From: Alteromonadaceae bacterium
GTDB taxonomy: Bacteria > Pseudomonadota > Gammaproteobacteria > Enterobacterales > Alteromonadaceae
Assembly: GCA_013373625.1 (NCBI GenBank)
Contig: JABXHM010000008.1
Span: 1 to 64,000 of the forward strand
Direction of reading: 5' to 3'
DNA length: 64,000 bases
Under the pieces are notes generated by a model, which was given only the letters and a program-made list of their open reading frames with translations, did not search any database and had not been told where the DNA came from. Positions 42,851 to 52,232 of the stretch are shown here, one piece after another. The first letter of the stretch is position 1, and each line of letters begins with the position of its first letter. Position numbers and translations under genes: made by a program.

Positions 42851-42946
42851 CCGGGTTAAAAATAGGTACTTTTAAACCACCCGGGTTAAAAATGGTGCGA
42901 AATTCTAATCATTTGAGCGCGTGATGTAAAGCCCCGGTGTTAAAAA
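42851..42946. repeat. Repeated CCGGGTTAAAAAT upstream of rpsU
   Basis: CCGGGTTAAAAAT occurs exactly at 42851-42863 and 42881-42893, 30 bases apart, and a variant CCGGTGTTAAAAA is at 42934-42946. The copies lie in the rpsU-tsaD divergent promoter region, on one face of the helix for the first two. They could bind a regulator or belong to overlapping promoter elements. Confidence 0.55.
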
Positions 42947-43060
42947 AACAGCCAAAAATCCTTACTTCAGTGTTGTTAGCCTGCATTCAGTGGTCTGATT
43001 TGGCGATTTCGGGTAAACTTTGCCGCGACTAAAGCAAATCCATCGGGACAAACAAAATAT

Positions 43061-44077
43061 ATGCGAGTGTTAGGTATTGAGACTTCCTGCGATGAAACAG
43101 GCATCGCCGTATACGACGACCAACAAGGGTTATTGTCGCATACTCTCTATAGTCAGGTAAAACTGCATGCTGATTATGGCGGCGTTGTACCGGAACTGGC
43201 CTCTCGCGATCACGTACGCAAAATTATTCCGCTTATTCAAAAAGCACTGGATGATGCTAAGTCATCTAAAGCAGATATTGATGGCATAGCCTATACACGC
43301 GGGCCTGGTTTGGTAGGTGCCTTGTTGGTTGGCGCGTCTGTTGGGCGTTCGATTGCCTACGCCTGGGATATCCCTACCATTGGTGTGCATCATATGGAGG
43401 GGCATTTACTGGCTCCTATGCTCGAAGCGTCAGCGCCAGAGTTTCCTTTTGTTGCGTTATTGGTTTCAGGCGGGCACTCCATGCTAGTCAGAGTTGATGG
43501 GATTGGGAGCTATGAGCTGTTGGGCGAATCAATTGATGATGCCGCAGGCGAGGCGTTCGACAAAACCGCAAAGTTACTGGGGCTTGACTACCCCGGTGGG
43601 CCGTTATTGGCCAGGCTTGCCGAGCAAGGTGAACCAGGCCATTACAAATTTCCGCGTCCGATGACAGACCGCCCCGGTCTCGATTTTAGTTTCAGCGGGC
43701 TCAAAACCTTTGCCGCCAATACCATTCGCGATGCAGATGATAATCAGCAAACAAAAGCAAATATCGCTTTTGCTTTTCAGGAGGCAGTGATCGATACGCT
43801 CATTATTAAGTGTCGGCGTGCACTGCAACAAACGGGTTTAAAACGGCTTGTTATTGCCGGTGGCGTGAGTGCAAACACTTCGCTGCGCAGCGCTATGACG
43901 AAACTCATGAAAGATATACATGGCGAAGTCTTCTACCCTGGCTTGAGTTTTTGTACCGATAACGGTGCCATGATCGCCTACGCGGGCCTACAACGTTTAA
44001 AAGCCGGGCAGACCACACCACTGTCTGAGTCTGTGGTGCCGCGCTGGCCGCTCGATACCTTAACACCGGTAGCCTAA
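43061..44077 (+). CDS. tsaD: tRNA threonylcarbamoyladenosine synthase subunit TsaD
   Basis: Transfers the threonylcarbamoyl group to A37 of ANN-decoding tRNAs, with TsaB and TsaE. The 338 residues show the ASKHA nucleotide fold ([20 protein letters not shown]), the iron-binding HHMEGH at residues 110-115, and [13 protein letters not shown]. Length is typical. It is divergent from rpsU, as in many gammaproteobacteria. The next gene begins on the last base of its stop. Confidence 0.97.
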   Translation: MRVLGIETSCDETGIAVYDDQQGLLSHTLYSQVKLHADYGGVVPELASRDHVRKIIPLIQKALDDAKSSKADIDGIAYTRGPGLVGALLVGASVGRSIAYAWDIPTIGVHHMEGHLLAPMLEASAPEFPFVALLVSGGHSMLVRVDGIGSYELLGESIDDAAGEAFDKTAKLLGLDYPGGPLLARLAEQGEPGHYKFPRPMTDRPGLDFSFSGLKTFAANTIRDADDNQQTKANIAFAFQEAVIDTLIIKCRRALQQTGLKRLVIAGGVSANTSLRSAMTKLMKDIHGEVFYPGLSFCTDNGAMIAYAGLQRLKAGQTTPLSESVVPRWPLDTLTPVA

Positions 44078-45336
44078 TGTTAAGTTGCAGTTTGATGCGT
44101 TTAAGCTATACAAAGAAAACGAAAATACACCGGTCTGGCAGCTTTGTTATTTTATTATGCTTGTTTAGCAGTTTTTGCTTTGCAGAGCGTGCAGAGCAAC
44201 ATATTGTGTTTATTTCACTTGATGGCTTTCGGCACGACTATATTGAAAAGCATAATGCCAGACAAATAGGTGCTATTGCCGACGCTGGTGTAAGCGCTGA
44301 TAGCATGCAGCCGGTTTATCCAGCAAATACGTTCCCTAACCACATCTCACTGCTTACCGGTTTGCTGCCAATCAATCATGGCATCGTCAATAACCGCTTT
44401 TACGATAAGAGTCGGGACGATTATTACAGCATGGGTAAGGGGGGCAAAGACAGCACCTGGATAACCGCGATGCCGTTTTGGAACCTGGTTGAAACGTATG
44501 GATATAAAGCCGCTACTTACTTTTGGCCTGAGTCAGACGCGCGTATCGGCGGTCAATTGCCAAGCTATTACTTTCACTATTCTAAATATGCCGATTATCA
44601 GCAACGAATCGATCAGATTATCGAATGGCTCAGTTATCCCGATGCTAACCGACCGTTATTTGTTGCTGGCTACTTTTCGTTAGTCGATACAACAGGGCAT
44701 GACTACGGCCCTGACGCCAAAGAAACCAGGGCCGCAGTGCAAAAAATGGATGCGTTAATAGGCCAACTCTATACGCGGTTACAACTACTACCGATTAAGG
44801 TGAATCTGGTGCTGGTTTCTGATCACGGTATGACCAGCGTCGATGAACAGCAGGTAATATTGCAGGATGCGCTGAATATCAGTGATGATTTTTTAGTGCT
44901 TAATGAAGGTGAGCAGATCCTCTTGTACGCTAAAGATGGTGTCAGTGAGCAAGCGATAACGGCGCAGTATAACGCACTAAAGCAGCTAAAATTGCCAGGA
45001 GTTCGGGTGTTTGATGATAAGCAGCGGGAACATTATCATATGCCTCGCAATCAGCGTTCTGGTGACATCATTATTACGATTGATGCACCGGCTCGGTTTG
45101 CTAAAGATAAAAGTAGCCATATTGGTCCGGGCGGCCACGGTTACTTACCGGAACATCCGGATATGGGCGCAATATTTATTGCTAACGGCCCTGCATTTAA
45201 ACAAAGGCAGCGTTTGCCCCGGTTTAGTAACCTGGAGGTTTACCCGGCACTGGCAAAGGTACTGGGACTAGAATTGCTTACGCCCATCGATGGTAAGCTG
45301 GACGTGCTTAATAATGCCCTGGCTAATGACCAATAA
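44077..45336 (+). CDS. Nucleotide pyrophosphatase/phosphodiesterase (NPP), exported
   Basis: A 419-residue alkaline-phosphatase-superfamily enzyme. A signal peptide lies near residues 20-37 (SFVILLCLFSSFCFA). The metal and catalytic residues of the NPP family are in order: ISLDGFRHDY, the nucleophile Thr in YPANTFPNH, DTTGHDYGPD, VSDHGM and GPGGHGYLPE. It should hydrolyse phosphodiester or pyrophosphate bonds outside the cytoplasm; the exact substrate is unknown. The ATG shares its first base with the tsaD stop, so it is probably cotranscribed with tsaD. Confidence 0.9.
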   Translation: MLSCSLMRLSYTKKTKIHRSGSFVILLCLFSSFCFAERAEQHIVFISLDGFRHDYIEKHNARQIGAIADAGVSADSMQPVYPANTFPNHISLLTGLLPINHGIVNNRFYDKSRDDYYSMGKGGKDSTWITAMPFWNLVETYGYKAATYFWPESDARIGGQLPSYYFHYSKYADYQQRIDQIIEWLSYPDANRPLFVAGYFSLVDTTGHDYGPDAKETRAAVQKMDALIGQLYTRLQLLPIKVNLVLVSDHGMTSVDEQQVILQDALNISDDFLVLNEGEQILLYAKDGVSEQAITAQYNALKQLKLPGVRVFDDKQREHYHMPRNQRSGDIIITIDAPARFAKDKSSHIGPGGHGYLPEHPDMGAIFIANGPAFKQRQRLPRFSNLEVYPALAKVLGLELLTPIDGKLDVLNNALANDQ

Positions 45337-45413
45337 AAGCAATCTGTCTCGTGAGTATCACTTTTTGCCCTTAGCAACAGGTACCCGAGCCATGCATAAC
45401 AGCGAAAGACAAT

Positions 45414-46238
45414 TTGCATAGCGTGTCGATTGGGCCCGTTGGGCTGGCAATAGATTACGCGCTGGTGTGGGGCGCATTTTTGTTGTCATTGCTAATATTG
45501 CGCTGGGTGGCAAAACAAAAGGCGCAGCGCCAGGCTACTGAGAATGTGCTGTTTACCCTGTTTATTGTGGCGCTTGTTGGTGCGCGCGCTGGGTTTGTGT
45601 GGCGCATGTGGCCACAATACAGTCACCAGCTTTGGTCAATCATCGATATCCGGGACGGCGGTTTCTTACCTCATACTGGCCTGATCGCTGCAGCACTCGT
45701 TCTTATCATTAAAATCAAACGTAACCCGCTCATTCATAAACCGGTGATCAACACTATTGGCCTCACCGCATTGTTGGTATTACCCGTTTATATTGGTATC
45801 CATTTTTATAATCAGGCTCAGCGAATGCCTACCCCAGCGCTGAAAAATATCAATGGCCAGATGGTGTCGCTGGCCAGTTTCAAAGACAAACCTGTTGTCA
45901 TTAATATATGGGCTAGCTGGTGCCCGCCTTGCCGACGCGAAATGCCCGTACTCGAAAACGCCCAAAACCAGTATCAGGACACCCATTTTATTTTTATTAA
46001 TCAGGCTGAGTCGAGTGAGCAGGTTCGGAATTTCCTCTCTGCCAATCAGTTACACATAGATAACGTTTTGCTCGACAGCCAAAGCGAAGTGAGTGACAGC
46101 TTTGGAGTTGCAGTTTTACCTACAACGCTTTTCTATTCGGCTCAGGGGGAGTTACTGTATCGCCATGTTGGTGGGGTATCGACCGCCAGTCTCGACTATG
46201 CGCTGGAACAAATGGCAGCACGTGACGCTGCAAATTAG
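45414..46238 (+). CDS. Lgt-like membrane domain fused to TlpA-type thioredoxin
   Basis: Residues 1-130 hold about four membrane segments that align with the first part of prolipoprotein diacylglyceryl transferase: GARAGFVWRMWPQY and DIRDGGFLPHTGLIAA correspond to Lgt GGRIGYVLF and WDGGMSFHGGLIG. The Lgt arginine/asparagine motif (GRLGNFINGE) is absent. Residues 138-274 are a periplasmic thioredoxin of the TlpA/ResA type with C170-P-P-C173 in ASWCPPCRREMPVL. The most likely job is reduction of periplasmic disulfides, perhaps in cytochrome c or DsbD-like pathways, with the Lgt part serving as membrane anchor. TTG at 45414 is the annotated start; GTG at 45423 is an equal alternative. Confidence 0.8.
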   Translation: MHSVSIGPVGLAIDYALVWGAFLLSLLILRWVAKQKAQRQATENVLFTLFIVALVGARAGFVWRMWPQYSHQLWSIIDIRDGGFLPHTGLIAAALVLIIKIKRNPLIHKPVINTIGLTALLVLPVYIGIHFYNQAQRMPTPALKNINGQMVSLASFKDKPVVINIWASWCPPCRREMPVLENAQNQYQDTHFIFINQAESSEQVRNFLSANQLHIDNVLLDSQSEVSDSFGVAVLPTTLFYSAQGELLYRHVGGVSTASLDYALEQMAARDAAN

Positions 46239-46242
46239 CGCG

Positions 46243-46845
46243 CTATTCGTTGGTTTTTCCTTTATCCCACACTTTACTTTCCTGGCCACGCCACAGGCGC
46301 TGCATATTTTCGCGATGGCGAAACACAATCAGTGCCGACAACATCGCTACGGGTAACGTATATTCGGGCTTGATAAACCAGGTAAATACGGGTGCAAGTG
46401 CCACAGCAACGATTGCACCTAGCGACGAATAACCCCAAATGAACACCACAATTGCCCAGCTCGCCACAAGCAAACCTGCCAAAGCGGGTCCAATGGGTAA
46501 CATGGTGCCAAAAGCGGTTGCCACACCTTTGCCGCCTTTGAAGTTAAAATAGAGCGGGAAAATATGACCCAAACATGCCGCAATGGCGATGAAACCCAGT
46601 GCCAGGGGGGAAATCCCCATAAAAAATGAAGAGTAAACAGGGATTGTGCCTTTTAGCACATCGGTCAATAACACTAACAACGCCGGAATTCTGCCGCCTA
46701 ACCGGTAGACATTCGTCGCCCCGGGATTTCCAGAACCATGATGACGTGGATCAGGGAGCCTGAATGCATGGCTAATCAGCACTGCACTACTAACAGAACC
46801 CACTAAGTAGGCAACACCAACCATTAACAAACTAAGTGCAGTCAA
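46243..46845 (-). CDS. plsY: Acyl-phosphate:glycerol-3-phosphate acyltransferase PlsY
   Basis: Integral membrane enzyme that acylates glycerol-3-phosphate using acyl-phosphate. The 200 residues contain the three family motifs: [35 protein letters not shown], and the C-terminal [13 protein letters not shown]. The start is TTG at 46845, which gives the same N-terminal length as E. coli PlsY. It is divergent from folB and converges on the thioredoxin fusion with a four-base gap. Confidence 0.96.
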   Translation of the reverse strand: MTALSLLMVGVAYLVGSVSSAVLISHAFRLPDPRHHGSGNPGATNVYRLGGRIPALLVLLTDVLKGTIPVYSSFFMGISPLALGFIAIAACLGHIFPLYFNFKGGKGVATAFGTMLPIGPALAGLLVASWAIVVFIWGYSSLGAIVAVALAPVFTWFIKPEYTLPVAMLSALIVFRHRENMQRLWRGQESKVWDKGKTNE

Positions 46846-47010
46846 TGCCAGAGTCCGAGCTAGAACAAAAGGTGTTCACACACTACTAAAATATTTTGTG
46901 CAACGCCAGATTTAGTAGCGGTGTGATGATAGTTACCTCGCGACAGCGATGAGATGCGAAAGTGAGCTTGCCAGTGCTATACTCTGGCAAAAAAAAGGAT
47001 GCGCGATACC

Positions 47011-47373
47011 ATGCAAACAATATTTATCAAAGGTCTTAAAGTGCCCACATTAATTGGCGTTTACGACTGGGAGCGTACTCAGGACACAGTGTTAATAGTA
47101 GACTTACAGATTAATGCTGACCTCGCTGCTGCGATGAAGTCGGACGATGTGGCCGATACGATTAATTACGCTGCCGTGGCTGAAACGGTAAAGCAGGTTG
47201 GAAAGGCGTCGAAGTTTGAATTGCTTGAAGCGCTTGCGGATGCCATTATTCAGGCTGTTTGTGCGCAATTTAGCCTGACCAGGCTGGTAGTCACGATTGA
47301 AAAGCCGGGTATTTTACCTGATGCAAATAAAGTCGGTATTACCGTGACACATGAGGTCGGGACTAACGAGTGA
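47011..47373 (+). CDS. folB: Dihydroneopterin aldolase FolB
   Basis: Folate-pathway enzyme that converts dihydroneopterin to 6-hydroxymethyl-dihydropterin. The 120 residues start MQTIFIKGLKVPTLIGVYDW and include KSDDVADTINYAAVAE and the C-terminal VTIEKPGILPDANKVGI. ATG at 47011 is preferred to the in-frame ATG at 46999, which directly abuts the ribosome site AAGGA. folK overlaps its stop. Confidence 0.94.
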   Translation: MQTIFIKGLKVPTLIGVYDWERTQDTVLIVDLQINADLAAAMKSDDVADTINYAAVAETVKQVGKASKFELLEALADAIIQAVCAQFSLTRLVVTIEKPGILPDANKVGITVTHEVGTNE

Positions 47374-47876
47374 ATGAGCATCAGGTCTTTGTCGGAATCG
47401 GCTCAAACATAGAGCGAGAATTCCACACCCGCGCAGCATACCAACTATTGCATGAGCATTTTTACGATGTTGTGGTATCACCGGTCTATGAATGCCCGGC
47501 CTTAGGTTTTAATGGCCCGGGGTTTTATAACTGGGTTGCCAAGTTTAACACCCAGCAGGATATCGTATCAATTTACCAGCTATTCAAACAATTAGAAGCT
47601 GAGTATGGGCGAAAAGACTGGTATAAAAAGCACTGTTCGCGCACAATGGATCTCGACTTATTGTGTTTTGATCAGATGATTTGTCAACATCCTGTGGTAT
47701 TACCCAGAGCGGAAATTCTTAACCGTGCTTTTGTATTAAAGCCGCTGGTGGATATAGCGCCGAATCATGTTCATCCGGAAACTGGCTGTACCTACCAACA
47801 GTTGTGGCAAGCATTTGATCAGGCATCTCAGCCCATAAAGCCTGTGGCATTTGAATGGAGTACACCCCCAGCATGA
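47370..47876 (+). CDS. folK: 2-amino-4-hydroxy-6-hydroxymethyldihydropteridine diphosphokinase FolK
   Basis: Next folate step after FolB, adding pyrophosphate to hydroxymethyl-dihydropterin. The 168 residues contain [31 protein letters not shown] and the signature [11 protein letters not shown], with [16 protein letters not shown]. It starts at GTG overlapping the folB stop (GTGA), and its own stop overlaps the uppP start, so folB-folK-uppP form one coupled operon. Confidence 0.95.
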   Translation: MNEHQVFVGIGSNIEREFHTRAAYQLLHEHFYDVVVSPVYECPALGFNGPGFYNWVAKFNTQQDIVSIYQLFKQLEAEYGRKDWYKKHCSRTMDLDLLCFDQMICQHPVVLPRAEILNRAFVLKPLVDIAPNHVHPETGCTYQQLWQAFDQASQPIKPVAFEWSTPPA

Positions 47877-48673
47877 CGCTTTTTGAAATTATTATTCTGG
47901 CTATTATCCAGGGGCTCACCGAGTTTCTACCGATCAGTAGTTCTGCCCACCTTATTTTACCTGCCGAAGTGTTAGGCTGGCGTAATCAGGGACTGGCTTT
48001 TGATGTTGCGGTGCATGTGGGGAGTCTGCTGGCTGTTATGATTTATTTTCGCAGTGACATTGTGCAAATGTCCGGCGCGTTTTTAAAGCACGGCTTTTCG
48101 CGTCAGCAAACCACCGACAGCAAGCTGGCCTGGTGTGTTGTGATTGGCACTATACCAGCAGTGATTGCTGGCTTTATGTTTAAAGATTTTATCGCAATCC
48201 ATGCACGCAGTGCGGCTGTCATTGCGGTGACGACTATCGTGTTTGGTTTACTGCTTTGGTACGCCGACGTCAAAGCACGGCATATACAAAAGCTTGAAAC
48301 CCTTACGTTTAAACAAGCTATCATCATTGGCTTAGCACAAATGCTGGCATTAATACCGGGCACTTCGCGCTCGGGAATTACCATGACTGCGGGTTTAATG
48401 CTGGGCCTGGACAGAGAAAGTACTGCACGGTTTTCATTTTTATTGTCGATACCAGTGATACTGGGGGCAGGACTACTGTCAGTAAAAGACTTACTGCAGG
48501 CCAACGAGGCGGTTGACTGGTCGGCACTTATTTACGGTGCTGGCTTTTCCTTTGTCAGCGCTTATCTGTGTATATTCCTGTTTTTAAGCTGGATAGCCCG
48601 CATAGGTATGTTACCGTTTGTCATTTATCGTTTGTTACTCGGAGCGGTACTCATTGGTTTTATTTTCTGGTAA
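47873..48673 (+). CDS. uppP: Undecaprenyl-diphosphatase UppP (BacA)
   Basis: Membrane phosphatase that recycles undecaprenyl pyrophosphate for cell-wall synthesis and gives bacitracin tolerance. The 266 residues carry the (E/Q)-rich motif [19 protein letters not shown] at the start and [20 protein letters not shown] near residue 160, with about eight membrane segments. ATG at 47873 overlaps the folK stop (ATGA) and matches the family N-terminus; the six-codon upstream extension does not. Confidence 0.95.
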   Translation: MTLFEIIILAIIQGLTEFLPISSSAHLILPAEVLGWRNQGLAFDVAVHVGSLLAVMIYFRSDIVQMSGAFLKHGFSRQQTTDSKLAWCVVIGTIPAVIAGFMFKDFIAIHARSAAVIAVTTIVFGLLLWYADVKARHIQKLETLTFKQAIIIGLAQMLALIPGTSRSGITMTAGLMLGLDRESTARFSFLLSIPVILGAGLLSVKDLLQANEAVDWSALIYGAGFSFVSAYLCIFLFLSWIARIGMLPFVIYRLLLGAVLIGFIFW

Positions 48674-48704
48674 CAGTGAGTAATTTACAACAGGAGATTA
48701 TGTG

Positions 48705-49073
48705 ATGGCTGAAACCATTTTCGACAAGATTATTGATAAGTCTATTCCCGCTGACATTATCTATGAAGATGATCAGGCTTTGGCCTTTAAGGATATTAAT
48801 CCACAGGCACCTATTCATTTTTTAGTCATTCCTAAAAAGCAAATTGCGACCGTGAATGATATTAACGAAGACAACGAAGCGCTGGTTGGCCATCTGTATA
48901 CGGTAGCTGCTAAGCTGGCGGCTCAGATGGGCTTTGCGGATGAGGGATTCCGCACAGTCATGAACTGTAACGAATTTGGCGGCCAAACTGTTTATCACAT
49001 TCACTTGCATGTATTGGCAGGTAAAATGATGGGCTGGCCACCTTACACAGATAAACCCAAGCATTTAGAGTAA
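48705..49073 (+). CDS. HIT-family purine nucleoside phosphoramidase (HinT-like)
   Basis: A 122-residue histidine-triad protein. It opens MAETIFDKIIDKSIPADIIY and ends with the triad HIHLHVLAGKMMGWPP, the arrangement of HinT, which hydrolyses adenosine 5'-phosphoramidates. ATG at 48705 is chosen over GTG at 48702, because CAGGAGA at 48691-48697 is ideally spaced. The 265 bases after it hold no gene, only a loose inverted repeat (GGCTATGG 49111-49118 with CCATAGCT 49147-49154). Confidence 0.92.
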   Translation: MAETIFDKIIDKSIPADIIYEDDQALAFKDINPQAPIHFLVIPKKQIATVNDINEDNEALVGHLYTVAAKLAAQMGFADEGFRTVMNCNEFGGQTVYHIHLHVLAGKMMGWPPYTDKPKHLE

Positions 49074-49338
49074 AGACAGGCCAAAAAAGCCGGCACCAGC
49101 AGGGCAGAGTGGCTATGGCAGTGACTCGCCGTAAACGGTGGTACTTCCATAGCTAACTAAAGCGTTAATGACTTCGCCAGTATGCTAAGTACATAACAAA
49201 GTTCATGCGTGTGCTTTATTTAATGATATTCACCAGTTCGGGTATTTTATTCTTACAGGGTGAAGTGATACGAAATAATAGTAGTTTAGCAACGCAATAA
49301 ATACAGAGCATATTTACGCGTTGCTAATAACGACTAAA

Positions 49339-51012
49339 TTACTCTAAGCCCAACTGCCCTTTGCCTTGTTCAAATACTATATCCACTGGGATACTCGCCG
49401 CTTTTAAGCGCTCCAGATCGGCTTCAAGTTGTGGCTTAATCAGGCCTTTATCAGCCACCAACTTGGCTACGCCGTCGTAATCACCATTGCCTTGCAGGGT
49501 AAGAATCAATTCAGACAGCGAAGACACCGCTGCTGACATTTTATCCATATTAACGCTGTACAGGCCATTCTCATCGCGGTCAAACGCACCCACAGTGGCA
49601 AAGTAATTAAAACGGATCATATTGGCTTTGCCGTGGGCACTTGACGCTCCAAATCTTACAGAACGAAATATGCCGGCCATGAAGGTAACGTAATAGTCTT
49701 CCAGCGTTCCTTCGGTAATTTCGCCTTTTTCCAACAGGCTTTGCACCATATATAAACCCAGAATATCCGCCTTACCTTCTTCCAGAGCTGAGGCATGTTC
49801 TTTAAGCGCAGCCCGCACTGTGCTGCTACCATCGAGGGTATTTTTTATACCCAGCCCGTGCGCTACCTCATGAAACATAGTGTTGGCAAAAAACGCATCA
49901 AAGGTAATGTGTTTGCGCTGTTCCGGCGCAATGAGCACCTCTGCAATGGGTTGCAGGATATGTTCAAACTTTGCCTGCATGGCGTTTTTGAGCTGCAACC
50001 GACGTGTTCCTTTGGCAAGCTGTACACGCTCATCATTGGGCAGGTTGATAGCTATAGTTTTGCTGCCAGCATTGGCGTGACCTGCATAGTAAATGACGTC
50101 ATAAGCGTTGAGGTCGGCATCAGAACCCGGTGTTTCCTGTTTGTAAGCATCGGCTATTGGCAAACCACGCTGCAACTCAGGTAAAAACTGTGCGTATTTG
50201 GCGAGGCGCTCGCTCCAGGCCATATCTTTTATTAACACATACGACTCAAATGCGGCGCGGTAACCGTATAGTTGATCCTCGTAGGTTTCGATAGGGCCGA
50301 TCACTAATTCCACCGGATTTGTTTTCATGTCCATCCAGGCCATATCTGACGGATAATAGTTGTCGGTGACCAGCGCATCCGCACGGAGTTCAAGGTACTC
50401 TGCAAAGGCCTCGTTGTCGGCCAGCTTAGCGGCTTGTTTTAGCAATGACGCGGCTTTTGTCAGTTCATCCGCGTATTTCTCGGCATAAGGGACGGCGGTT
50501 AATTCACCTTGAGTGTTGCGCTCGACAACTGAGTATAAACCGTCTTTGTTAGCAAACTCGGCGGTGGCAAATTCGCTTTTAGTCATATCTTGCGGGTAAA
50601 ACTCCGCGCCCGGAAACTTATCGTTGTAACCACTTAGATAAGGCTTGTCGCCATTTAAGCGGTCCCAGGGACCGTAATTGATTGTTGCAAAGCGGCGTAC
50701 ATCAGGTTGTTCAAACTGGTTCAAAAAAGACGCTTTGTCTCCGTAAAAAGCCTGTTTCCAAAACAGATCATCCATGATTTTTGACGCGTCAATCAGCAAC
50801 CCCAGCATTCTATGTTGATTATCGCTTAAATGGGACAAGTCAGCAGTTAATGGCACAGGATGATAAATCGACAACCTGCTGTCTTCGATTAACAGTTGTT
50901 CAGTGACGGCTGTAGTGGTGGTTTCGGGGCTGTTTGGCGGTGAGCAAGCGGCTAGCAAAAGCGCACTAAACAGCGCTGATAATGGGAGTTTGCGGTTTAA
51001 AATATTAGCCAT
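49339..51012 (-). CDS. M49-like zinc peptidase lipoprotein
   Basis: A 557-residue lipoprotein (lipobox LLAAC, cysteine 23). The zinc site is H381-E-V-A-H385 in FHEVAHGLG, with a second glutamate in LEEGKADI about 30 residues later. The overall pattern matches the dipeptidyl-peptidase III-related (M49) proteins annotated as zinc-dependent hydrolases. Classical DPP III has a six-residue HELLGH motif; this group has a normal HExxH, so peptidase specificity is uncertain. It is probably periplasmic or outer-membrane anchored. Confidence 0.8.
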   Translation of the reverse strand: MANILNRKLPLSALFSALLLAACSPPNSPETTTTAVTEQLLIEDSRLSIYHPVPLTADLSHLSDNQHRMLGLLIDASKIMDDLFWKQAFYGDKASFLNQFEQPDVRRFATINYGPWDRLNGDKPYLSGYNDKFPGAEFYPQDMTKSEFATAEFANKDGLYSVVERNTQGELTAVPYAEKYADELTKAASLLKQAAKLADNEAFAEYLELRADALVTDNYYPSDMAWMDMKTNPVELVIGPIETYEDQLYGYRAAFESYVLIKDMAWSERLAKYAQFLPELQRGLPIADAYKQETPGSDADLNAYDVIYYAGHANAGSKTIAINLPNDERVQLAKGTRRLQLKNAMQAKFEHILQPIAEVLIAPEQRKHITFDAFFANTMFHEVAHGLGIKNTLDGSSTVRAALKEHASALEEGKADILGLYMVQSLLEKGEITEGTLEDYYVTFMAGIFRSVRFGASSAHGKANMIRFNYFATVGAFDRDENGLYSVNMDKMSAAVSSLSELILTLQGNGDYDGVAKLVADKGLIKPQLEADLERLKAASIPVDIVFEQGKGQLGLE

Positions 51013-51324
51013 TCTGGATATCCATCGTTTGGTTAAATTGTTGTTATTTTAAAGAGATTACATTTTTTTTCGTTAGCATAACCAAGCCTTAAAGCAGATG
51101 CTATACTGATTTTAGCAGTGAAAGAGAAACGTCGTAAGCAGAAGATTGAAGGGGGCTGTTAAACGCTGTTTCCACGTTTACTGCATGACATGCGTTTACG
51201 ATATGCTATTGTAAGATCACACTCGTAACCCCGGCTTTTCCGTCTTAACGATAACAGGAAGTGCCCGGCTAAAATTGGCTGGCTGCGGGGCGAGTATAAA
51301 TTAGCCATCGACGAAGGTTGGAAT
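51013..51324. other. Intergenic region before the HDOD gene
   Basis: About 310 bases between divergent genes. TATACT at 51102-51107 could be a -10 element, but no convincing -35 accompanies it. Nothing else is recognised. Confidence 0.3.
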
Positions 51325-52161
51325 ATGTCTACACAAAATGCGCTACTCACCATACTTGTTGAAAAAATAAAAAACGACACGTTGGTATTACCTACATTAC
51401 CTGCCGTTGCACTAAAGGTTCGCAAGGCGGCCGATGATCCGGATATTAACCTGCAAAGCATGGGAGAAGTGATTGCACAGGATCCTTCATTAAGTGCAAG
51501 AATGATCAAAATATCTAACAGCGCTTATATGGGACGGTCGGTGAAAGTGAGCTCAGTTTCCCAGGCAGTAACGAGAATTGGATTACGCCAAATTAAAAAT
51601 ATCGCGACGGCACTGGCTATGGAACAGTTATTCGTGTCAAAAAATGAGCTTGTCAGCGAATATATGAAAAAGGAATGGTCTCAGACCATCGAAGTAGTTG
51701 CGAATGCGATGGCCACCTTGCAGTTGTATATTGCGCGTACCAAAAAGCGTGATATGAGTATTGATACTATGGCGCTGACTGCATTAGTACATAGTATTGG
51801 TGTGTTGCCGATTCTCACCGAGGCGGAGCGTCATGTGGAAGTGTTTGCCAGCCCCGGCTTTTTGGATGATGCGATAGACAAGCTCTCACACCGGATTGGT
51901 GGTAGCATCATGCGGGACTGGGAATTTGGCGATGAATTTATAGTGGTCGCGGAACGCTGGCATGACTTATCTTACATTCCTGAAAAATTAAGTTATATCG
52001 ATTTTGTCAGAGTCGGAGCTGCCCTCGCCGGTCAGATTGACAGGCAAAAAGATGCCATTTTAAACCTTGCTATCCAGCGTGGCGTGGTTGACAATATTAA
52101 TGTGCTGCTGTCGGATGAATTTACCGAAATGCGTGCTGCCGCAAAACAGGTATTCGCCTAA
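51325..52161 (+). CDS. HDOD domain protein
   Basis: A 278-residue single-domain HDOD protein. Landmarks are LPTLPAVALKVRKAADDPDI, the AQDPSLSARMIKISNSAY segment and SSVSQAVTRIGLRQIKNI, the standard opening of the fold. HDOD proteins are related to HD phosphohydrolases but lack the metal residues, and act as scaffolds in signalling; the specific role here is unknown. There is no attached output domain. It converges on benE. Confidence 0.88.
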   Translation: MSTQNALLTILVEKIKNDTLVLPTLPAVALKVRKAADDPDINLQSMGEVIAQDPSLSARMIKISNSAYMGRSVKVSSVSQAVTRIGLRQIKNIATALAMEQLFVSKNELVSEYMKKEWSQTIEVVANAMATLQLYIARTKKRDMSIDTMALTALVHSIGVLPILTEAERHVEVFASPGFLDDAIDKLSHRIGGSIMRDWEFGDEFIVVAERWHDLSYIPEKLSYIDFVRVGAALAGQIDRQKDAILNLAIQRGVVDNINVLLSDEFTEMRAAAKQVFA

Positions 52162-52176
52162 CGGTTTTATGTATTG

Positions 52177-52202
52177 GGCCATGCCGTTTAATGAGCATGG
52201 CC
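52177..52202. terminator. Hairpin between HDOD gene and benE
   Basis: GGCCATGC (52177-52184) pairs perfectly with GCATGGCC (52195-52202). No long T-run follows on either strand. It sits between two convergent genes and may end both transcripts weakly. Confidence 0.4.
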
Positions 52203-52232
52203 TTAATGCCGTTAAACCGCTGCTATTATTGG

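Noticed and set aside
49111..49154. Inverted repeat after the HIT gene as a small RNA or terminator
   Set aside because: The arms are only 7-8 bases with a 28-base gap and no T-run; not enough to call.
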